DNA from: Sphingobacterium prati
GTDB taxonomy: Bacteria; Bacteroidota; Bacteroidia; Sphingobacteriales; Sphingobacteriaceae
Reading direction: 5' to 3'
Assembly: GCF_013167215.1 (NCBI RefSeq)
Contig: NZ_JABJWY010000009.1
Coordinates: 186,001 to 250,000 of the forward strand
Length of the DNA: 64,000 bases
Numbering within the stretch: position 1 is the first letter of the stretch; each line of letters starts with the position of its first letter. Shown here in pieces: positions 46,184-55,269 of this stretch. The notes under the pieces are model-generated. The model was not told the origin of the DNA. It worked only from the letters and a program-made list of their open reading frames with translations, and did not search any database. A program made the translations under genes and the position numbers.

Positions 46184-48109
46184 ATGCTTAGTAAAATCAG
46201 TATCGTACCCAGATGGATTATTTTTTTATTGGATATTTTCAGTGTTTCAATTGCCTATCTCCTCGCAAACGTTATTTATTACGATTTCAACTTTGGCTTT
46301 TTACTAGATATTGATTTCAGCATAAGGTTTATTTTATTTATTAGCGTTTGCTCCCTATCATTTTACTTGTTTAAAATGTACACTGGGATAATTCGTTACA
46401 CAAGTGCCATTGATTCCATCCGAATATTATCAACTATAATTTTTAGCGTATTCGTGCTTTTGGTCATTAAATTGATTATTCAAGCCAATGAAATTGAACG
46501 AAATATTCCAACAGCATTAATTATCTTCTTTGCCCTCTTCTCATTTTTGATATTAACAGTATATCGAACAATTATCAAGATTTTCTTCTTATACACAAAA
46601 AAGGTCAACGGTACCAGAAAGAAAACATTGATCTACGGTGCTGGCGACCTCGGTATTGCTGTAAAAAGAACATTAGATCATGATGTGCGATCGAAAAATG
46701 CGATTATTGGTTTTTTGGATGATAACGACCAAAAGATTAATAAAGTAATTGATGGAACAAAAATTTATTCATCCAAGAAGTTTAATCATCTCATCAATAC
46801 CCTGAATATTGAGGAAGTCATTATTGCTTCTCATAATATACCCTCGGAACGCAAAAATGCAATTACAGATATTGCTTTGGAACGGAATGTAAGTATTCTG
46901 ACACTCCCGCCGGTCAAAAAAATCATGAATGGGGACCTTAATCCCAATCAGATCCAAAAAATAAAGATTGAAGATCTATTGGAAAGAGATCCAATCAAAA
47001 TCAATGATGATCATATTCTGAACCAAACAAAAGGCAAAAGAATCCTTGTCACTGGTGCCGCCGGATCGATAGGGAGTGAAATTGCTTCTCAATTGGGGAA
47101 ATATGAACCCCAGATGATCATTCTTTGTGATCAGGCAGAATCACCATTGCATAATCTCCAACTGGATCTGCAGGATGAATTTCCGAATCAGATATACCAT
47201 ACCTATATCGCCGATATCAGAAGCACAAAACGAATGCGCTTACTCTTTGACACATTCAAACCACATTATGTATATCATGCGGCAGCATACAAGCATGTCC
47301 CCATGATGGAAAACCATCCCTTGGAAGCGGTGCAAACCAATGTCATGGGTACCAAAAACCTAGCCGACCTTGCGGTAGAATTTCAGGTTGAAAAATTTGT
47401 TTTCGTTTCGACAGACAAGGCCGTCAATCCAACAAATATCATGGGTGCAACTAAGCGGATTGCCGAAATCTATGTGCAATCGCTAAACAATCATTTAGAA
47501 AACTCGCTGAGTGAAAAGACAAACACCAAATTTATCACAACGCGATTCGGCAATGTACTTGGCTCCAATGGATCCGTTATTCCAAGATTTAGGGATCAAA
47601 TCCAAAAAGGTGGCCCAGTAACGGTGACGCACCCCGAAATAACACGTTATTTCATGACTATTCCAGAAGCATGTCGCTTGGTACTTGAAGCTGGGGCAAT
47701 GGGGCAAGGGGGAGAGATATTTGTGTTTGATATGGGTAAATCAGTAAAAATAGTCGAGTTGGCCAAGAAAATGATCCGCTTATCTGGATTCAAACCCAAT
47801 GAAGATATTGAAATTAAGTTCACAGGCCTACGACCTGGAGAAAAACTATACGAAGAACTATTGAATGATCTTGAAAACACGATGCCTACACATCATGAAA
47901 AAATTATGATTGCCAAGGTTCGTGAAAATAATTACAAGATCATAAGTCTAAAAATAGAAGAGCTCAAACTGCGATTAGCGACACAAAACAAAAACGAGGT
48001 CGTTCACCAAATGAAACTCATTGTTCCAGAATTTAAAAGTAAAAATTCGATTTATGAGCAATTAGACAAAGAAATTGAATTGTCCAACGGGGCTGAAAAC
48101 AAAAGTTAA
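46184..48109 (+). CDS. Membrane nucleotide-sugar 4,6-dehydratase, FlaA1/CapD/PglF type
   Basis: 641 aa. Four N-terminal membrane helices (about 10-120), a first Rossmann-like domain (KTLIYGAGDLG), then the catalytic SDR domain from about 285: LVTGAAGSIGSEIASQLG, YHAAAYKHVPMMENHP and STDKAVNPTNIMGATKR. The Met in place of the usual Tyr of YxxxK marks the large C6-dehydratase branch. It probably makes UDP-4-keto-6-deoxy sugars for capsule, LPS or protein glycans. Transcribed alone. Confidence 0.9.
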   Translation: MLSKISIVPRWIIFLLDIFSVSIAYLLANVIYYDFNFGFLLDIDFSIRFILFISVCSLSFYLFKMYTGIIRYTSAIDSIRILSTIIFSVFVLLVIKLIIQANEIERNIPTALIIFFALFSFLILTVYRTIIKIFFLYTKKVNGTRKKTLIYGAGDLGIAVKRTLDHDVRSKNAIIGFLDDNDQKINKVIDGTKIYSSKKFNHLINTLNIEEVIIASHNIPSERKNAITDIALERNVSILTLPPVKKIMNGDLNPNQIQKIKIEDLLERDPIKINDDHILNQTKGKRILVTGAAGSIGSEIASQLGKYEPQMIILCDQAESPLHNLQLDLQDEFPNQIYHTYIADIRSTKRMRLLFDTFKPHYVYHAAAYKHVPMMENHPLEAVQTNVMGTKNLADLAVEFQVEKFVFVSTDKAVNPTNIMGATKRIAEIYVQSLNNHLENSLSEKTNTKFITTRFGNVLGSNGSVIPRFRDQIQKGGPVTVTHPEITRYFMTIPEACRLVLEAGAMGQGGEIFVFDMGKSVKIVELAKKMIRLSGFKPNEDIEIKFTGLRPGEKLYEELLNDLENTMPTHHEKIMIAKVRENNYKIISLKIEELKLRLATQNKNEVVHQMKLIVPEFKSKNSIYEQLDKEIELSNGAENKS

Positions 48110-48133
48110 TTCACTTTAAAATTTGCAAAATAC

Positions 48134-48163
48134 TTGCAAATTTGCTCGAAAAGTGTATTTTTG
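48134..48163 (+). promoter_or_regulatory. Promoter of the TPR gene
   Basis: TTG (48134-48136), 19 nt, TATTTTTG (48156-48163); the start codon is 23 nt downstream. Confidence 0.6.
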
Positions 48164-48186
48164 CAATCCATATTTACTGATTAGTA

Positions 48187-48858
48187 ATGTCTAAAAATAC
48201 AAATAGTACAAATCAAGGTTTCAAACCTTCAAAAGGATCTTTTTTCCAAGATAACCAAAAAAGTGTTGCTTTCATTTTAGGGGGCATTGTTGTATTGATC
48301 TTGCTTTACTTTGGATACGAAAAGCTTTATTTGCAACCAAGGGCAGAAGAAGCGTCAAATCGCATGTATAAGGCAGAACAACTTGTTACAATTGACTCGT
48401 TACAAAATAAAGCAATTGCTGGTGATGGCGCATTCCTGGGTTTTAAACAAATCGCGGATGAATATTCCAATACTAAATCTGCAAATATTGCAAATGCATA
48501 TTTAGGCGGTCTTTACTTACGCCAAGGTAAATTTGATGATGCCGTAAAAGCATTGGAAAAATATTCCCCGACAGGAAGTCAGATTTTAGATCCTTTAGTG
48601 ATTGGTTTAACCGGTGATGCTTATTCCGAGCTTAAAGATTACAAAAAAGCTGCTGACTATTATAAACAAGCTTCTGAAAAATCGAGCAATTCATATACAA
48701 CGCCGTTATTTCTAAAAAAATTAGGTCTTGTTTATGAGGCTCAAAATGATTACAAAAGCGCTGAAACAGCTTACAAAAAGATCAAAACAGATTTCCCAGA
48801 AAGCCAGGAGGCTTCTACGATCGATGGTCTATTGGGTAGGGTACAAGCACATTTATAA
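48187..48858 (+). CDS. Membrane-anchored TPR protein (YfgM-like)
   Basis: 223 aa. One membrane helix at about 27-45 (VAFILGGIVVLILLYFGYE), then TPR repeats (ANAYLGGLYLRQGKFDDAVKALE, DAYSELKDYKKAADYYKQASE, LVYEAQNDYKSAETAYKKI). In gammaproteobacteria YfgM assists the Sec translocon; the same role here is only likely. Monocistronic, ended by the hairpin at 48875. Confidence 0.75.
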   Translation: MSKNTNSTNQGFKPSKGSFFQDNQKSVAFILGGIVVLILLYFGYEKLYLQPRAEEASNRMYKAEQLVTIDSLQNKAIAGDGAFLGFKQIADEYSNTKSANIANAYLGGLYLRQGKFDDAVKALEKYSPTGSQILDPLVIGLTGDAYSELKDYKKAADYYKQASEKSSNSYTTPLFLKKLGLVYEAQNDYKSAETAYKKIKTDFPESQEASTIDGLLGRVQAHL

Positions 48859-48874
48859 GAGATCATAAATACAC

Positions 48875-48907
48875 AAAAAAAGAGGCTATTTGATAGCCTC
48901 TTTTTTT
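48875..48907. terminator. Terminator hairpin overlapping the ribH promoter
   Basis: Fifteen base pairs: seven A then GAGGCTAT pair with ATAGCCTC then seven T, loop TTG. Its T-tract supplies the TTTG (-33) of the next promoter. Confidence 0.9.
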
Positions 48908-48933
48908 GTGACCATCTAAAATCACTATCTTTG
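48905..48933 (+). promoter_or_regulatory. Promoter of ribH
   Basis: TTTG (48905-48908), 17 nt, TATCTTTG (48926-48933), 5 nt before ATG 48939. Predicts a leaderless mRNA. Confidence 0.65.
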
Positions 48934-48938
48934 CACAT

Positions 48939-49427
48939 ATGGCAAGTAGCATTAAAAATCTATCGGACTTTTCGCATATCCAAGTTGCGGATGCGAGTCC
49001 ATTCAAGTTTGCAATTGTAGTTGCACAATGGAATGCAGAAATTACCGGTGCATTATTGAATGGCGCTATCTCAGGTTTAGAAAAACATGGCGCAAAAGAA
49101 AGCAATATTCAAGTGATTGAGGTCCCTGGAAGCTTCGAATTGATTTCTGGAGCAGATTTAACGTTGCGGGATCACAGTTTTGATGCTGTTATTTGCTTGG
49201 GCTGTGTCATTCAAGGAGAAACCCGACATTTCGATTTTATTTGCAATGCGGTCGCTAACGGTATTTCCAATGTAGGACTAAAGTATAACAAACCCGCTAT
49301 CTTTGGTGTATTGACGACAGACAACGTCCAACAGGCCTTGGATCGTGCTGGTGGAAAACACGGCAACAAAGGTGAAGAAGCTGCGATTACAGCAATACAA
49401 ATGGCTGCCATCGCTAAAAAATTCTAG
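48939..49427 (+). CDS. ribH: 6,7-dimethyl-8-ribityllumazine synthase
   Basis: 162 aa. Penultimate step of riboflavin synthesis. FKFAIVVAQWNAEIT, VIEVPGSFELI, VICLGCVIQGETRHFDFICN with the catalytic His and FGVLTTDNVQQALDRAGGKHGNKG are the family blocks. It should form icosahedral or decameric shells. Other rib genes are not near. A strong hairpin follows. Confidence 0.95.
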   Translation: MASSIKNLSDFSHIQVADASPFKFAIVVAQWNAEITGALLNGAISGLEKHGAKESNIQVIEVPGSFELISGADLTLRDHSFDAVICLGCVIQGETRHFDFICNAVANGISNVGLKYNKPAIFGVLTTDNVQQALDRAGGKHGNKGEEAAITAIQMAAIAKKF

Positions 49428-49512
49428 TTTGGTATCAATTTTGTCTAATATTCAATCGTGAAAAAGTATTCTGGGCCAAAGCATAAAAAGCACCAATACT
49501 TTTATTTTAAAT

Positions 49513-49560
49513 AAATCGATTAATAAAGTATCATATTATCTTATTAATCGATTTTTATTT
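49513..49560 (+). terminator. Terminator after ribH
   Basis: AAATCGATTAATAA (49513-49526) pairs with 49541-49554 around a 14-nt loop, followed by a T-rich tail. Confidence 0.75.
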
Positions 49561-49567
49561 TTTAGAT

Positions 49568-50317
49568 ATGATTATGAAAACAGTATCGCGCATACTTCTG
49601 ATATTTACGCTATCTATATTTTGTCTCGAGCATTTATCTGCTCAGAATGACAGTCTGAACAAGCAAATCTGGCGTAGCATCGGTGGTCAAGGAAAGTGGG
49701 ATTCGCTACAGTACTTAGCGTTTTCCGCAAAAGGGAATATGGTATCCGAAGAACTGTCCAATGAGGAGCGTAAATTTCTCTTTAACCGGACAACTGGTGA
49801 ATGTAGATTCGATGGTTATAGCGGTTCAGATCAGGTAACCTACCTATTCAATTTTAAAGGCGGCGGCAATACTGACAAGCTTTTTATCGGCGGAAAGGTA
49901 ACCGCGGATGGCGAAGAAGTAAAGAAAGCGATAAAAAGCCAGTTGTTTGCAGATCTAAACCTGCTATTGTTACCGACGCTTATTGAGCAAAAAAGTATCC
50001 AGCTTAAAAATCAGGAAGAGCAATTTATCGGGGGGCAAAAGCTGACCATCGCAAGCATTACTTCATCGGGCCCAATCTTTGGGACAAGACTCGATGGTTT
50101 GGTTTATATCGATCAAAATACAGGGGAGATTACCCGTTATGATTACAGCGATAAAACGGAGAAAATCAGCTATGAGATAAGTAAATACAAGGAGATCGGT
50201 GATGGCATACGTCTGCCCAGCTTATTTAACTCCACAAACAATGATAAGAGAACTTGTGTATTTTCGTCTATATCTTCGTTTGTACAAGTGGAACAAAAAA
50301 AATTTAAAGAATTATAA
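49568..50317 (+). CDS. Secreted hypothetical protein
   Basis: 249 aa; signal peptide to about residue 25 (ends HLSAQ). The rest is beta-rich: FNRTTGECRFDGYSGSDQVTYLF and DGLVYIDQNTGEITRYDYSD recall outer-membrane lipoprotein-sorting-like folds of Bacteroidota, but I cannot name the family. ATG 49574 is an alternative start. It is followed 2 nt later by ytxJ, so the two form an operon. Confidence 0.6.
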   Translation: MIMKTVSRILLIFTLSIFCLEHLSAQNDSLNKQIWRSIGGQGKWDSLQYLAFSAKGNMVSEELSNEERKFLFNRTTGECRFDGYSGSDQVTYLFNFKGGGNTDKLFIGGKVTADGEEVKKAIKSQLFADLNLLLLPTLIEQKSIQLKNQEEQFIGGQKLTIASITSSGPIFGTRLDGLVYIDQNTGEITRYDYSDKTEKISYEISKYKEIGDGIRLPSLFNSTNNDKRTCVFSSISSFVQVEQKKFKEL

Positions 50318-50319
50318 TC

Positions 50320-50649
50320 ATGATCAATTGGATTGAATTAAATACAGCAGAACAATTAGAGGAACTTTATCAATCGGATAAGGTTGCGGCGATATTTAAA
50401 CACAGTACGACCTGCGGTATCAGTAATATGGCAAAACGCAGCTTAGAGCGTATGTCCAATATGTCGGATCAGGATTATGCGATTTATCTTTTAGATCTAT
50501 TGCGCTATCGCCCTATCTCCAATGAAATTGCACAACGTTGGAATATCGAACATCAGTCACCGCAAATACTTATTATTGAAGGCAAAAATAGCCTTTATAA
50601 TGCATCACATGGTGATATCCAGTTTGATGAAATCGAAAAATACCTCTAA
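50320..50649 (+). CDS. ytxJ: Bacilliredoxin-like protein YtxJ (DUF2847)
   Basis: 109-aa thioredoxin-fold protein. The active segment is KHSTTCGISNMAKR, a single Cys in the TCx(I/P)S pattern used by bacilliredoxins, and QSPQILII with cis-Pro. It would remove bacillithiol from oxidised proteins, which suggests the organism makes bacillithiol; that is known for parts of Bacteroidota but is inferred here. Coupled to the upstream secreted protein gene. Confidence 0.8.
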   Translation: MINWIELNTAEQLEELYQSDKVAAIFKHSTTCGISNMAKRSLERMSNMSDQDYAIYLLDLLRYRPISNEIAQRWNIEHQSPQILIIEGKNSLYNASHGDIQFDEIEKYL

Positions 50650-50729
50650 TTAGTGAGTTTAAATATTTTATCGCTATCGTAGGCATTCCGTGAAAGATTA
50701 TCCCAGGTGATCATTGGATTTTCTTCTTT

Positions 50730-50743
50730 AATCCACGTGGATT
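50730..50743. other. Small palindrome between convergent genes
   Basis: AATCCACGTGGATT, a perfect 14-nt palindrome between ytxJ and the peptidase gene. It may act as a weak terminator; no long T-tract is present. Confidence 0.3.
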
Positions 50744-50796
50744 TCTTGCAACGATGACTTGGGGCTTTCACATATTGTCAACGAAATATTGAACAG

Positions 50797-51846
50797 CTAC
50801 TTATAAATTTCTATGGTAATCTTACCCTCTTTGGTCACGGTTCCGCGGTACATTCCGTCTGTATTAAACGGCATGGCAACATGTCCATTTTTATCCATGG
50901 CAATCATCCCCCCATTGCCGCCCATTTCGCCAATTCGTCTGATAACTTCGTGGCTTGCCTGTGCCACATTTTCACCTTTATATTCCATTAAGGCTGATAC
51001 TGAATAAGCAGCCACGCTACGAATATAAAACTCGCCCCATCCAGTACAGGAAACTGCACAGGTCGTATTATTTGCATAGGTTCCGGCACCAATAATCGGT
51101 GAGTCCCCGACGCGGCCAAATTTCTTATTTGTCATCCCGCCTGTTGAAGTCCCCGCAGCTAAATTACCCTGATTATCCAATGCGACACAGCCTACAGTTC
51201 CAAATTTATAATCCTTATTAAGGGTTCCCAAACGCCAGCTTCGTTTTTGATCATGATCTAGCTGTATTTTTGTACTGTCTTCTTTTTTAATTTTTTGCAA
51301 TGCATCCCAACGTGTTTTAGTCCAGAAGTAGGATGGATCGACTAACTGTAAGCCGGCTTCTTTAGCAAACTCTTCTGCACCTTTACCTACCATCATCACA
51401 TGTTCGGATTTCTCCATGACAGTACGCGCGGCAGAAATTGGATTCCTGATCGTTGTGACTCCAGCGACTGCACCAGCCGCTAAGGTCTTTCCGTCCATAA
51501 TAGACGCATCCAGTTCATTTTTGCCTGCGTTAGTAAATACAGCACCCTTTCCAGCATTAAACAAGGGCGAATCTTCCATGACATGAATCGCCTGCTCAAC
51601 AGCATCCAAACTGGATTTCCCTTGTTTTAGCTTTTCATAACCCGCAGTCAGTGCCTCCTCCAGAACGGCTTTATAAGCCTGTTCCATCGAATCAGTCATG
51701 TTTTTTTTCAAGATTGTACCAGCTCCGCCATGAATAGCCAGAACAAACTCTTTCTCAGTTGCGGATACAGAATCCTTATAGGGTCTGCAAGCCACCGTTA
51801 ACAGGCATCCTGCTAATAACGGTAAGATCATCTTTATGCTATTCAT
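50797..51846 (-). CDS. Isoaspartyl peptidase / L-asparaginase, lipoprotein
   Basis: About 349 aa from ATG 51846. Signal with lipobox LLTVAC, so probably a lipoprotein. Ntn-hydrolase: FGTVGCVALDNQGNLAAGTSTGG contains the autocleavage Thr that becomes the nucleophile; AIHGGAGTI and LDAVEQAIHVMEDSPLFNAGKG are conserved in plant-type asparaginases. It would release aspartate from isoaspartyl peptides or asparagine in the periplasm. Its ATG overlaps the upstream S4 gene by 8 nt (ATGAATAG). Confidence 0.9.
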   Translation of the reverse strand: MNSIKMILPLLAGCLLTVACRPYKDSVSATEKEFVLAIHGGAGTILKKNMTDSMEQAYKAVLEEALTAGYEKLKQGKSSLDAVEQAIHVMEDSPLFNAGKGAVFTNAGKNELDASIMDGKTLAAGAVAGVTTIRNPISAARTVMEKSEHVMMVGKGAEEFAKEAGLQLVDPSYFWTKTRWDALQKIKKEDSTKIQLDHDQKRSWRLGTLNKDYKFGTVGCVALDNQGNLAAGTSTGGMTNKKFGRVGDSPIIGAGTYANNTTCAVSCTGWGEFYIRSVAAYSVSALMEYKGENVAQASHEVIRRIGEMGGNGGMIAMDKNGHVAMPFNTDGMYRGTVTKEGKITIEIYK

Positions 51847-52249
51847 CTTCTTTATCCCACCAATCAGATGCCTGTAAATCATCTATTTCACGGCGGTCTT
51901 TCTTCGTAGGACGTCCTGTTCCGCGGTCACGCTTAAGTATGGGTGCCTGAAATACCGATTTGTAGCCAACAGTCTCTTCTACTGGGGTTTGATCTTCATA
52001 AAACTGAACAGCAGTTTTTGCATCAACCCGACGTTCGAGAAGAGCGATTACTTTAACGACTTTCTTTTCTATTCCTTTTTGGATATGATAGACGTCACCG
52101 ACCTTAACTTCATAAGAAGGTTTAATATTTTGACCATTCAACTTGACCCGCCCCGCCTTACACGCTTCGGTTGCCAAAGTTCGCGTCTTAAACAATCTTA
52201 TCGACCATAAATATTTATCAATTCTTAATTTTTCTGATGCTGCAGCCAT
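51839..52249 (-). CDS. S4 domain RNA-binding protein (Hsp15-like)
   Basis: 136 aa. S4 domain at about 8-70: LRIDKYLWSIRLFKTRTLATEACKAGRVKLNGQ. A basic and acidic linker region ends KKDRREIDDLQASDWWDKEDE. Hsp15 relatives bind stalled 50S subunits with nascent chains. Overlaps the asparaginase gene downstream; divergent from dapD. Confidence 0.87.
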   Translation of the reverse strand: MAAASEKLRIDKYLWSIRLFKTRTLATEACKAGRVKLNGQNIKPSYEVKVGDVYHIQKGIEKKVVKVIALLERRVDAKTAVQFYEDQTPVEETVGYKSVFQAPILKRDRGTGRPTKKDRREIDDLQASDWWDKEDE

Positions 52250-52343
52250 AATGCAAAAATAGTTATATTAGCAAATTATCGTGGTATTCCCACCGAAAAT
52301 TAACATATTTCCCTTATGATATTTTCTTCATAAGGGAGAGATC

Positions 52344-52373
52344 GATAAAGTTGCTTTTAAAAGCAACTTTATC
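52344..52373. promoter_or_regulatory. Perfect 30-bp palindrome, candidate operator at dapD
   Basis: GATAAAGTTGCTTTT (52344-52358) is followed at once by its exact complement (52359-52373). It directly abuts the TAAGTTTG box (52374) and covers the -33 position, between two diverging genes. A terminator has no gene to end here. Confidence 0.6.
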
Positions 52374-52381
52374 TAAGTTTG
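52351..52381 (+). promoter_or_regulatory. Promoter of dapD
   Basis: TTG (52351-52353), 20 nt, TAAGTTTG (52374-52381). The start codon is 40 nt downstream. Confidence 0.6.
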
Positions 52382-52421
52382 TACATCAAAATAAACAAAT
52401 TCAAATAAGCAAACAAATAAT

Positions 52422-53240
52422 ATGGTAGAGCCGCTTAAAAAACTGATTGAGGAAGCTTGGGAAGATAGACAATTATTGGAGTATAAGGAATATACAGAAG
52501 CAATTCGTACGGTGATCATGAAGCTCGACAGCGGTGAAATCCGCGTAGCGGAAATGATCGGAACGAGATGGCATGTAAATGATTGGATCAAGAAAGCTGT
52601 GATCTTGTATTTCCCGATCAATGATATGCGTGAAATGACAGCTGGTCCCTTTGTATTCCACGATAAAATGAAATTAAAAACGGATTACAAACACACGGGA
52701 GTACGCGTTGTTCCTGGTGCTTCCGCCCGTCTGGGTGCGTATTTAGCCAAAGGAGTAATCATGATGCCTTCTTACGTCAATATCGGCGCTTATGTCGATG
52801 AAGGTACAATGGTAGATACTTGGGCTACAGTTGGATCATGTGCTCAAATCGGCAAACATGTACACTTAAGTGGCGGTGTAGGCATCGGTGGTGTACTTGA
52901 GCCTGTTCAAGCAGCTCCTGTTATCATTGAGGACAATGTATTTATTGGATCAAGAGCAATCGTCGTTGAAGGAATCCGTGTAGAAAAAGAAGCTGTATTA
53001 GGTGCTAATGTCGTATTGACCGCATCTACAAAAATTATTGATGTCACTGGACCTGAGCCGGTAGAATACAAAGGTTATGTACCTGCCCGTTCGGTTGTCA
53101 TCCCTGGATCTTATACCAAAAAATTTGCAGCGGGTGAATATCAAGTTCCTTGCGCATTGATCATTGGTCAACGTAAAGAATCTACTGATAAGAAAACTTC
53201 GCTAAATGATGCTTTGCGTGAGCATAACGTAGCTGTCTAA
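52422..53240 (+). CDS. dapD: 2,3,4,5-tetrahydrodipicolinate N-succinyltransferase
   Basis: 272 aa. Lysine and meso-diaminopimelate synthesis through the succinylase route. N-terminal helical part (1-95), then left-handed beta helix: VVPGASARLGAYLAKGVIMMPSYVNIGAYVD, GTMVDTWATVGSCAQIG and GVGIGGVLEPVQAAP. Length is usual. Possibly controlled by the palindrome in its promoter. The TsaC/YciO gene follows after 28 nt. Confidence 0.94.
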   Translation: MVEPLKKLIEEAWEDRQLLEYKEYTEAIRTVIMKLDSGEIRVAEMIGTRWHVNDWIKKAVILYFPINDMREMTAGPFVFHDKMKLKTDYKHTGVRVVPGASARLGAYLAKGVIMMPSYVNIGAYVDEGTMVDTWATVGSCAQIGKHVHLSGGVGIGGVLEPVQAAPVIIEDNVFIGSRAIVVEGIRVEKEAVLGANVVLTASTKIIDVTGPEPVEYKGYVPARSVVIPGSYTKKFAAGEYQVPCALIIGQRKESTDKKTSLNDALREHNVAV

Positions 53241-53268
53241 ATTCAAGTCAGAACTAAAGAAATTAAAA

Positions 53269-53847
53269 ATGAGCGCATTCGTGGATCGTGAAGATTTGAA
53301 CAAGGCGTTGGAAACGCTGAAAGCAGGTGGATTAATCTTATACCCAACAGATACGATCTGGGGAATAGGCTGTGATGCCACTAATCCAGAAGCTGTAGAG
53401 AAAGTCTTTCAATTGAAAGGAAGAGATAAGTCCAAGAGTCTGATCGTCCTTTTACATAATGACAACCAATTGGCAAGTTATGTGAACGAAATCCCGGATG
53501 TTGCTTATCAGCTTATTGAATATACGGACAAGCCACTGACCATTGTCTATTCGAATGCCAAAAATCTTGCCTCCAATGCCATTGCAGAGGACGGTTCGAT
53601 TGGCATTCGAATTGTCAAGCATCCCTTTTGCGAACAACTATTACAACGCTTCCGTAAGCCTATTATCTCCACTTCAGCAAATATCAGTGGTGAGCCAACA
53701 GCGAAAGATTTTGACGAAATCGCTGAAGCGATCAAAACTGGTGTTGATTATATTGTTGCATATGATCAACATGTTAAAACCGATGGCAAATCTTCTACAA
53801 TTATGAAGCTTGATCCAAGTGGTAAATTTGAATTTATTCGAAAGTAA
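53269..53847 (+). CDS. TsaC/YciO/Sua5 family threonylcarbamoyl-AMP synthase
   Basis: 192 aa. GGLILYPTDTIWGIGCDATNPEAVEKVFQLKGRDKSKSLIVLL and STSANISGEPTAKDFDEI are the ATP and bicarbonate-site blocks. It makes the intermediate for t6A in tRNA, matching tsaE at 42296, unless it belongs to the YciO branch of uncertain function. One nt separates its stop from the next gene. Confidence 0.85.
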   Translation: MSAFVDREDLNKALETLKAGGLILYPTDTIWGIGCDATNPEAVEKVFQLKGRDKSKSLIVLLHNDNQLASYVNEIPDVAYQLIEYTDKPLTIVYSNAKNLASNAIAEDGSIGIRIVKHPFCEQLLQRFRKPIISTSANISGEPTAKDFDEIAEAIKTGVDYIVAYDQHVKTDGKSSTIMKLDPSGKFEFIRK

Positions 53848-53848
53848 T

Positions 53849-54328
53849 ATGAAAAAGGTTATTTTATTTTTTGTGCTGGCTTTTGGCGTAAGTGCCCAAT
53901 TATATGCCCAGAAAAAGGAAATTGCTTCCGCAAAACCAGGTGTAGGGTATGGAAAGGAAATTCAGGCAAATAAAGCGATTTCTATTGCCAAACTAGAAAA
54001 AGAACTAAGTACAAGAAGTACTTTCAGCGGTAAAATCGAAGGAAAAGTTGTCGAAGTGTGCAAAAAGAAAGGTTGTTTCATGACCTTGCAACGTGATGGG
54101 GAAGAACCTATTATGGTACGTTTTAAAGATTATGGTTACTTTATGCCTGCGGATATCATCGGTAAAACAGTTGTTGTTGAAGGCGTGGCCAAGAAGAAAG
54201 AAACCTCTGTGGCATCGCTACAACATGCGGCAAAAGACCTAGGCAAGTCGCAATCCGAAATAAATCAGATTACACAGCCGAAAAAAGATATTAATATCGT
54301 TGCCGATGGCGTTCTTGTCGTCAGATAA
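53849..54328 (+). CDS. Secreted DUF4920-type protein
   Basis: 159 aa from ATG 53849, with signal peptide (ends LYAQ). The core KIEGKVVEVCKKKGCFMTL and MVRFKDYGYFMPADIIGKTVVVEGVAKK forms an OB-like fold with the pair Cys-x5-Cys typical of DUF4920 proteins. The paired cysteines could hold metal or a disulfide. Function unknown. An earlier in-frame start inside tsaC is rejected. Confidence 0.75.
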   Translation: MKKVILFFVLAFGVSAQLYAQKKEIASAKPGVGYGKEIQANKAISIAKLEKELSTRSTFSGKIEGKVVEVCKKKGCFMTLQRDGEEPIMVRFKDYGYFMPADIIGKTVVVEGVAKKKETSVASLQHAAKDLGKSQSEINQITQPKKDINIVADGVLVVR

Positions 54329-54376
54329 ATATCACTTATAATCGTTATCCTGGATAGGAAAGAACTAGTTATTCTG

Positions 54377-55216
54377 ATGAAAAAATTTGAGACTGCAGCT
54401 GCACAGTCCATCAATGTAGGTGGAAAGCTCATGACATTTGAGAAACCTGTAATCATGGGAATACTCAATGTGACACCAGATTCCTTCTACGATGGAGGCG
54501 ATAACACCACTGTCGAAAAAGCCCTGGAGAAGGCAAAGCACCTTCTACAGGCAGGTGCTCAGATCTTGGATATAGGCGCCTATTCTTCACGTCCCGGTGC
54601 TCCGTTAATCTCTTCCCAGGAAGAAATAGACAGGGCCCTCCCACCTATCCAAGCAATCAGAAAGGCTTTTCCAGAGGCAATTTTATCCATCGATACCTTC
54701 CGGGCAGATGTCGCTGCTGTCGCAATGGATGCTGGTGTGCATATTGTCAATGATGTCTCTGGAGGTACGCTGGATGAGGATATGTTTGCCACTGTGGCTA
54801 AATATCAGGTTCCATATATCCTTATGCACATGCGTGGCACGCCCGAAAACATGCAGGAACAGACCGAATATACTGATATTGTGACTGATGTCGCCACCTT
54901 TCTGGGGGCGCGTGTTGCCCAGCTCAGGGATCTAGGTGTAAAAGATATTATCCTCGATCCCGGATTTGGCTTTGCCAAAACGGCCGATCAAAACTATGAG
55001 CTCCTATACCGTGTCAATGAACTCCACTATTTCGGTCTTCCGATTTTAGGTGGTATATCACGTAAATCGATGATTTATAAAAAATTGGGTATTACGGCAG
55101 CGGAAGCCCTTCATGGTACCACAGCATTAAACACCCTATTACTGGAGCGAGGGGTTCAGCTCCTCCGTGTTCATGACGTGGCAGAAGCAAAACAGCTTAT
55201 TGATCTTTTTTATTAG
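54377..55216 (+). CDS. folP: Dihydropteroate synthase
   Basis: 279 aa. Joins p-aminobenzoate to dihydropterin pyrophosphate in folate synthesis. VIMGILNVTPDSFYDGG, LDIGAYSSRPGA, SIDTFRADVA, NDVSGG, ILMHMRGTPENMQ and DPGFGFAKTADQN are the known loops. TIM barrel of normal length. The sulfonamide-target loops look intact. Transcribed away from the copper locus. Confidence 0.95.
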   Translation: MKKFETAAAQSINVGGKLMTFEKPVIMGILNVTPDSFYDGGDNTTVEKALEKAKHLLQAGAQILDIGAYSSRPGAPLISSQEEIDRALPPIQAIRKAFPEAILSIDTFRADVAAVAMDAGVHIVNDVSGGTLDEDMFATVAKYQVPYILMHMRGTPENMQEQTEYTDIVTDVATFLGARVAQLRDLGVKDIILDPGFGFAKTADQNYELLYRVNELHYFGLPILGGISRKSMIYKKLGITAAEALHGTTALNTLLLERGVQLLRVHDVAEAKQLIDLFY

Positions 55217-55269
55217 CGGGATTGCACCGTTCTTCTAAAAAACGTATCCCAGTCTTTCAAGAATACTTA

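Noticed and set aside
46109..50710. Near-identical 18-19 nt strings GAAAGATTATCC(C)AGGTGA at 46109-46126 and 50692-50710
   Set aside because: One such pair with a single indel is about what chance gives in 64 kb on both strands, and the flanks do not match.
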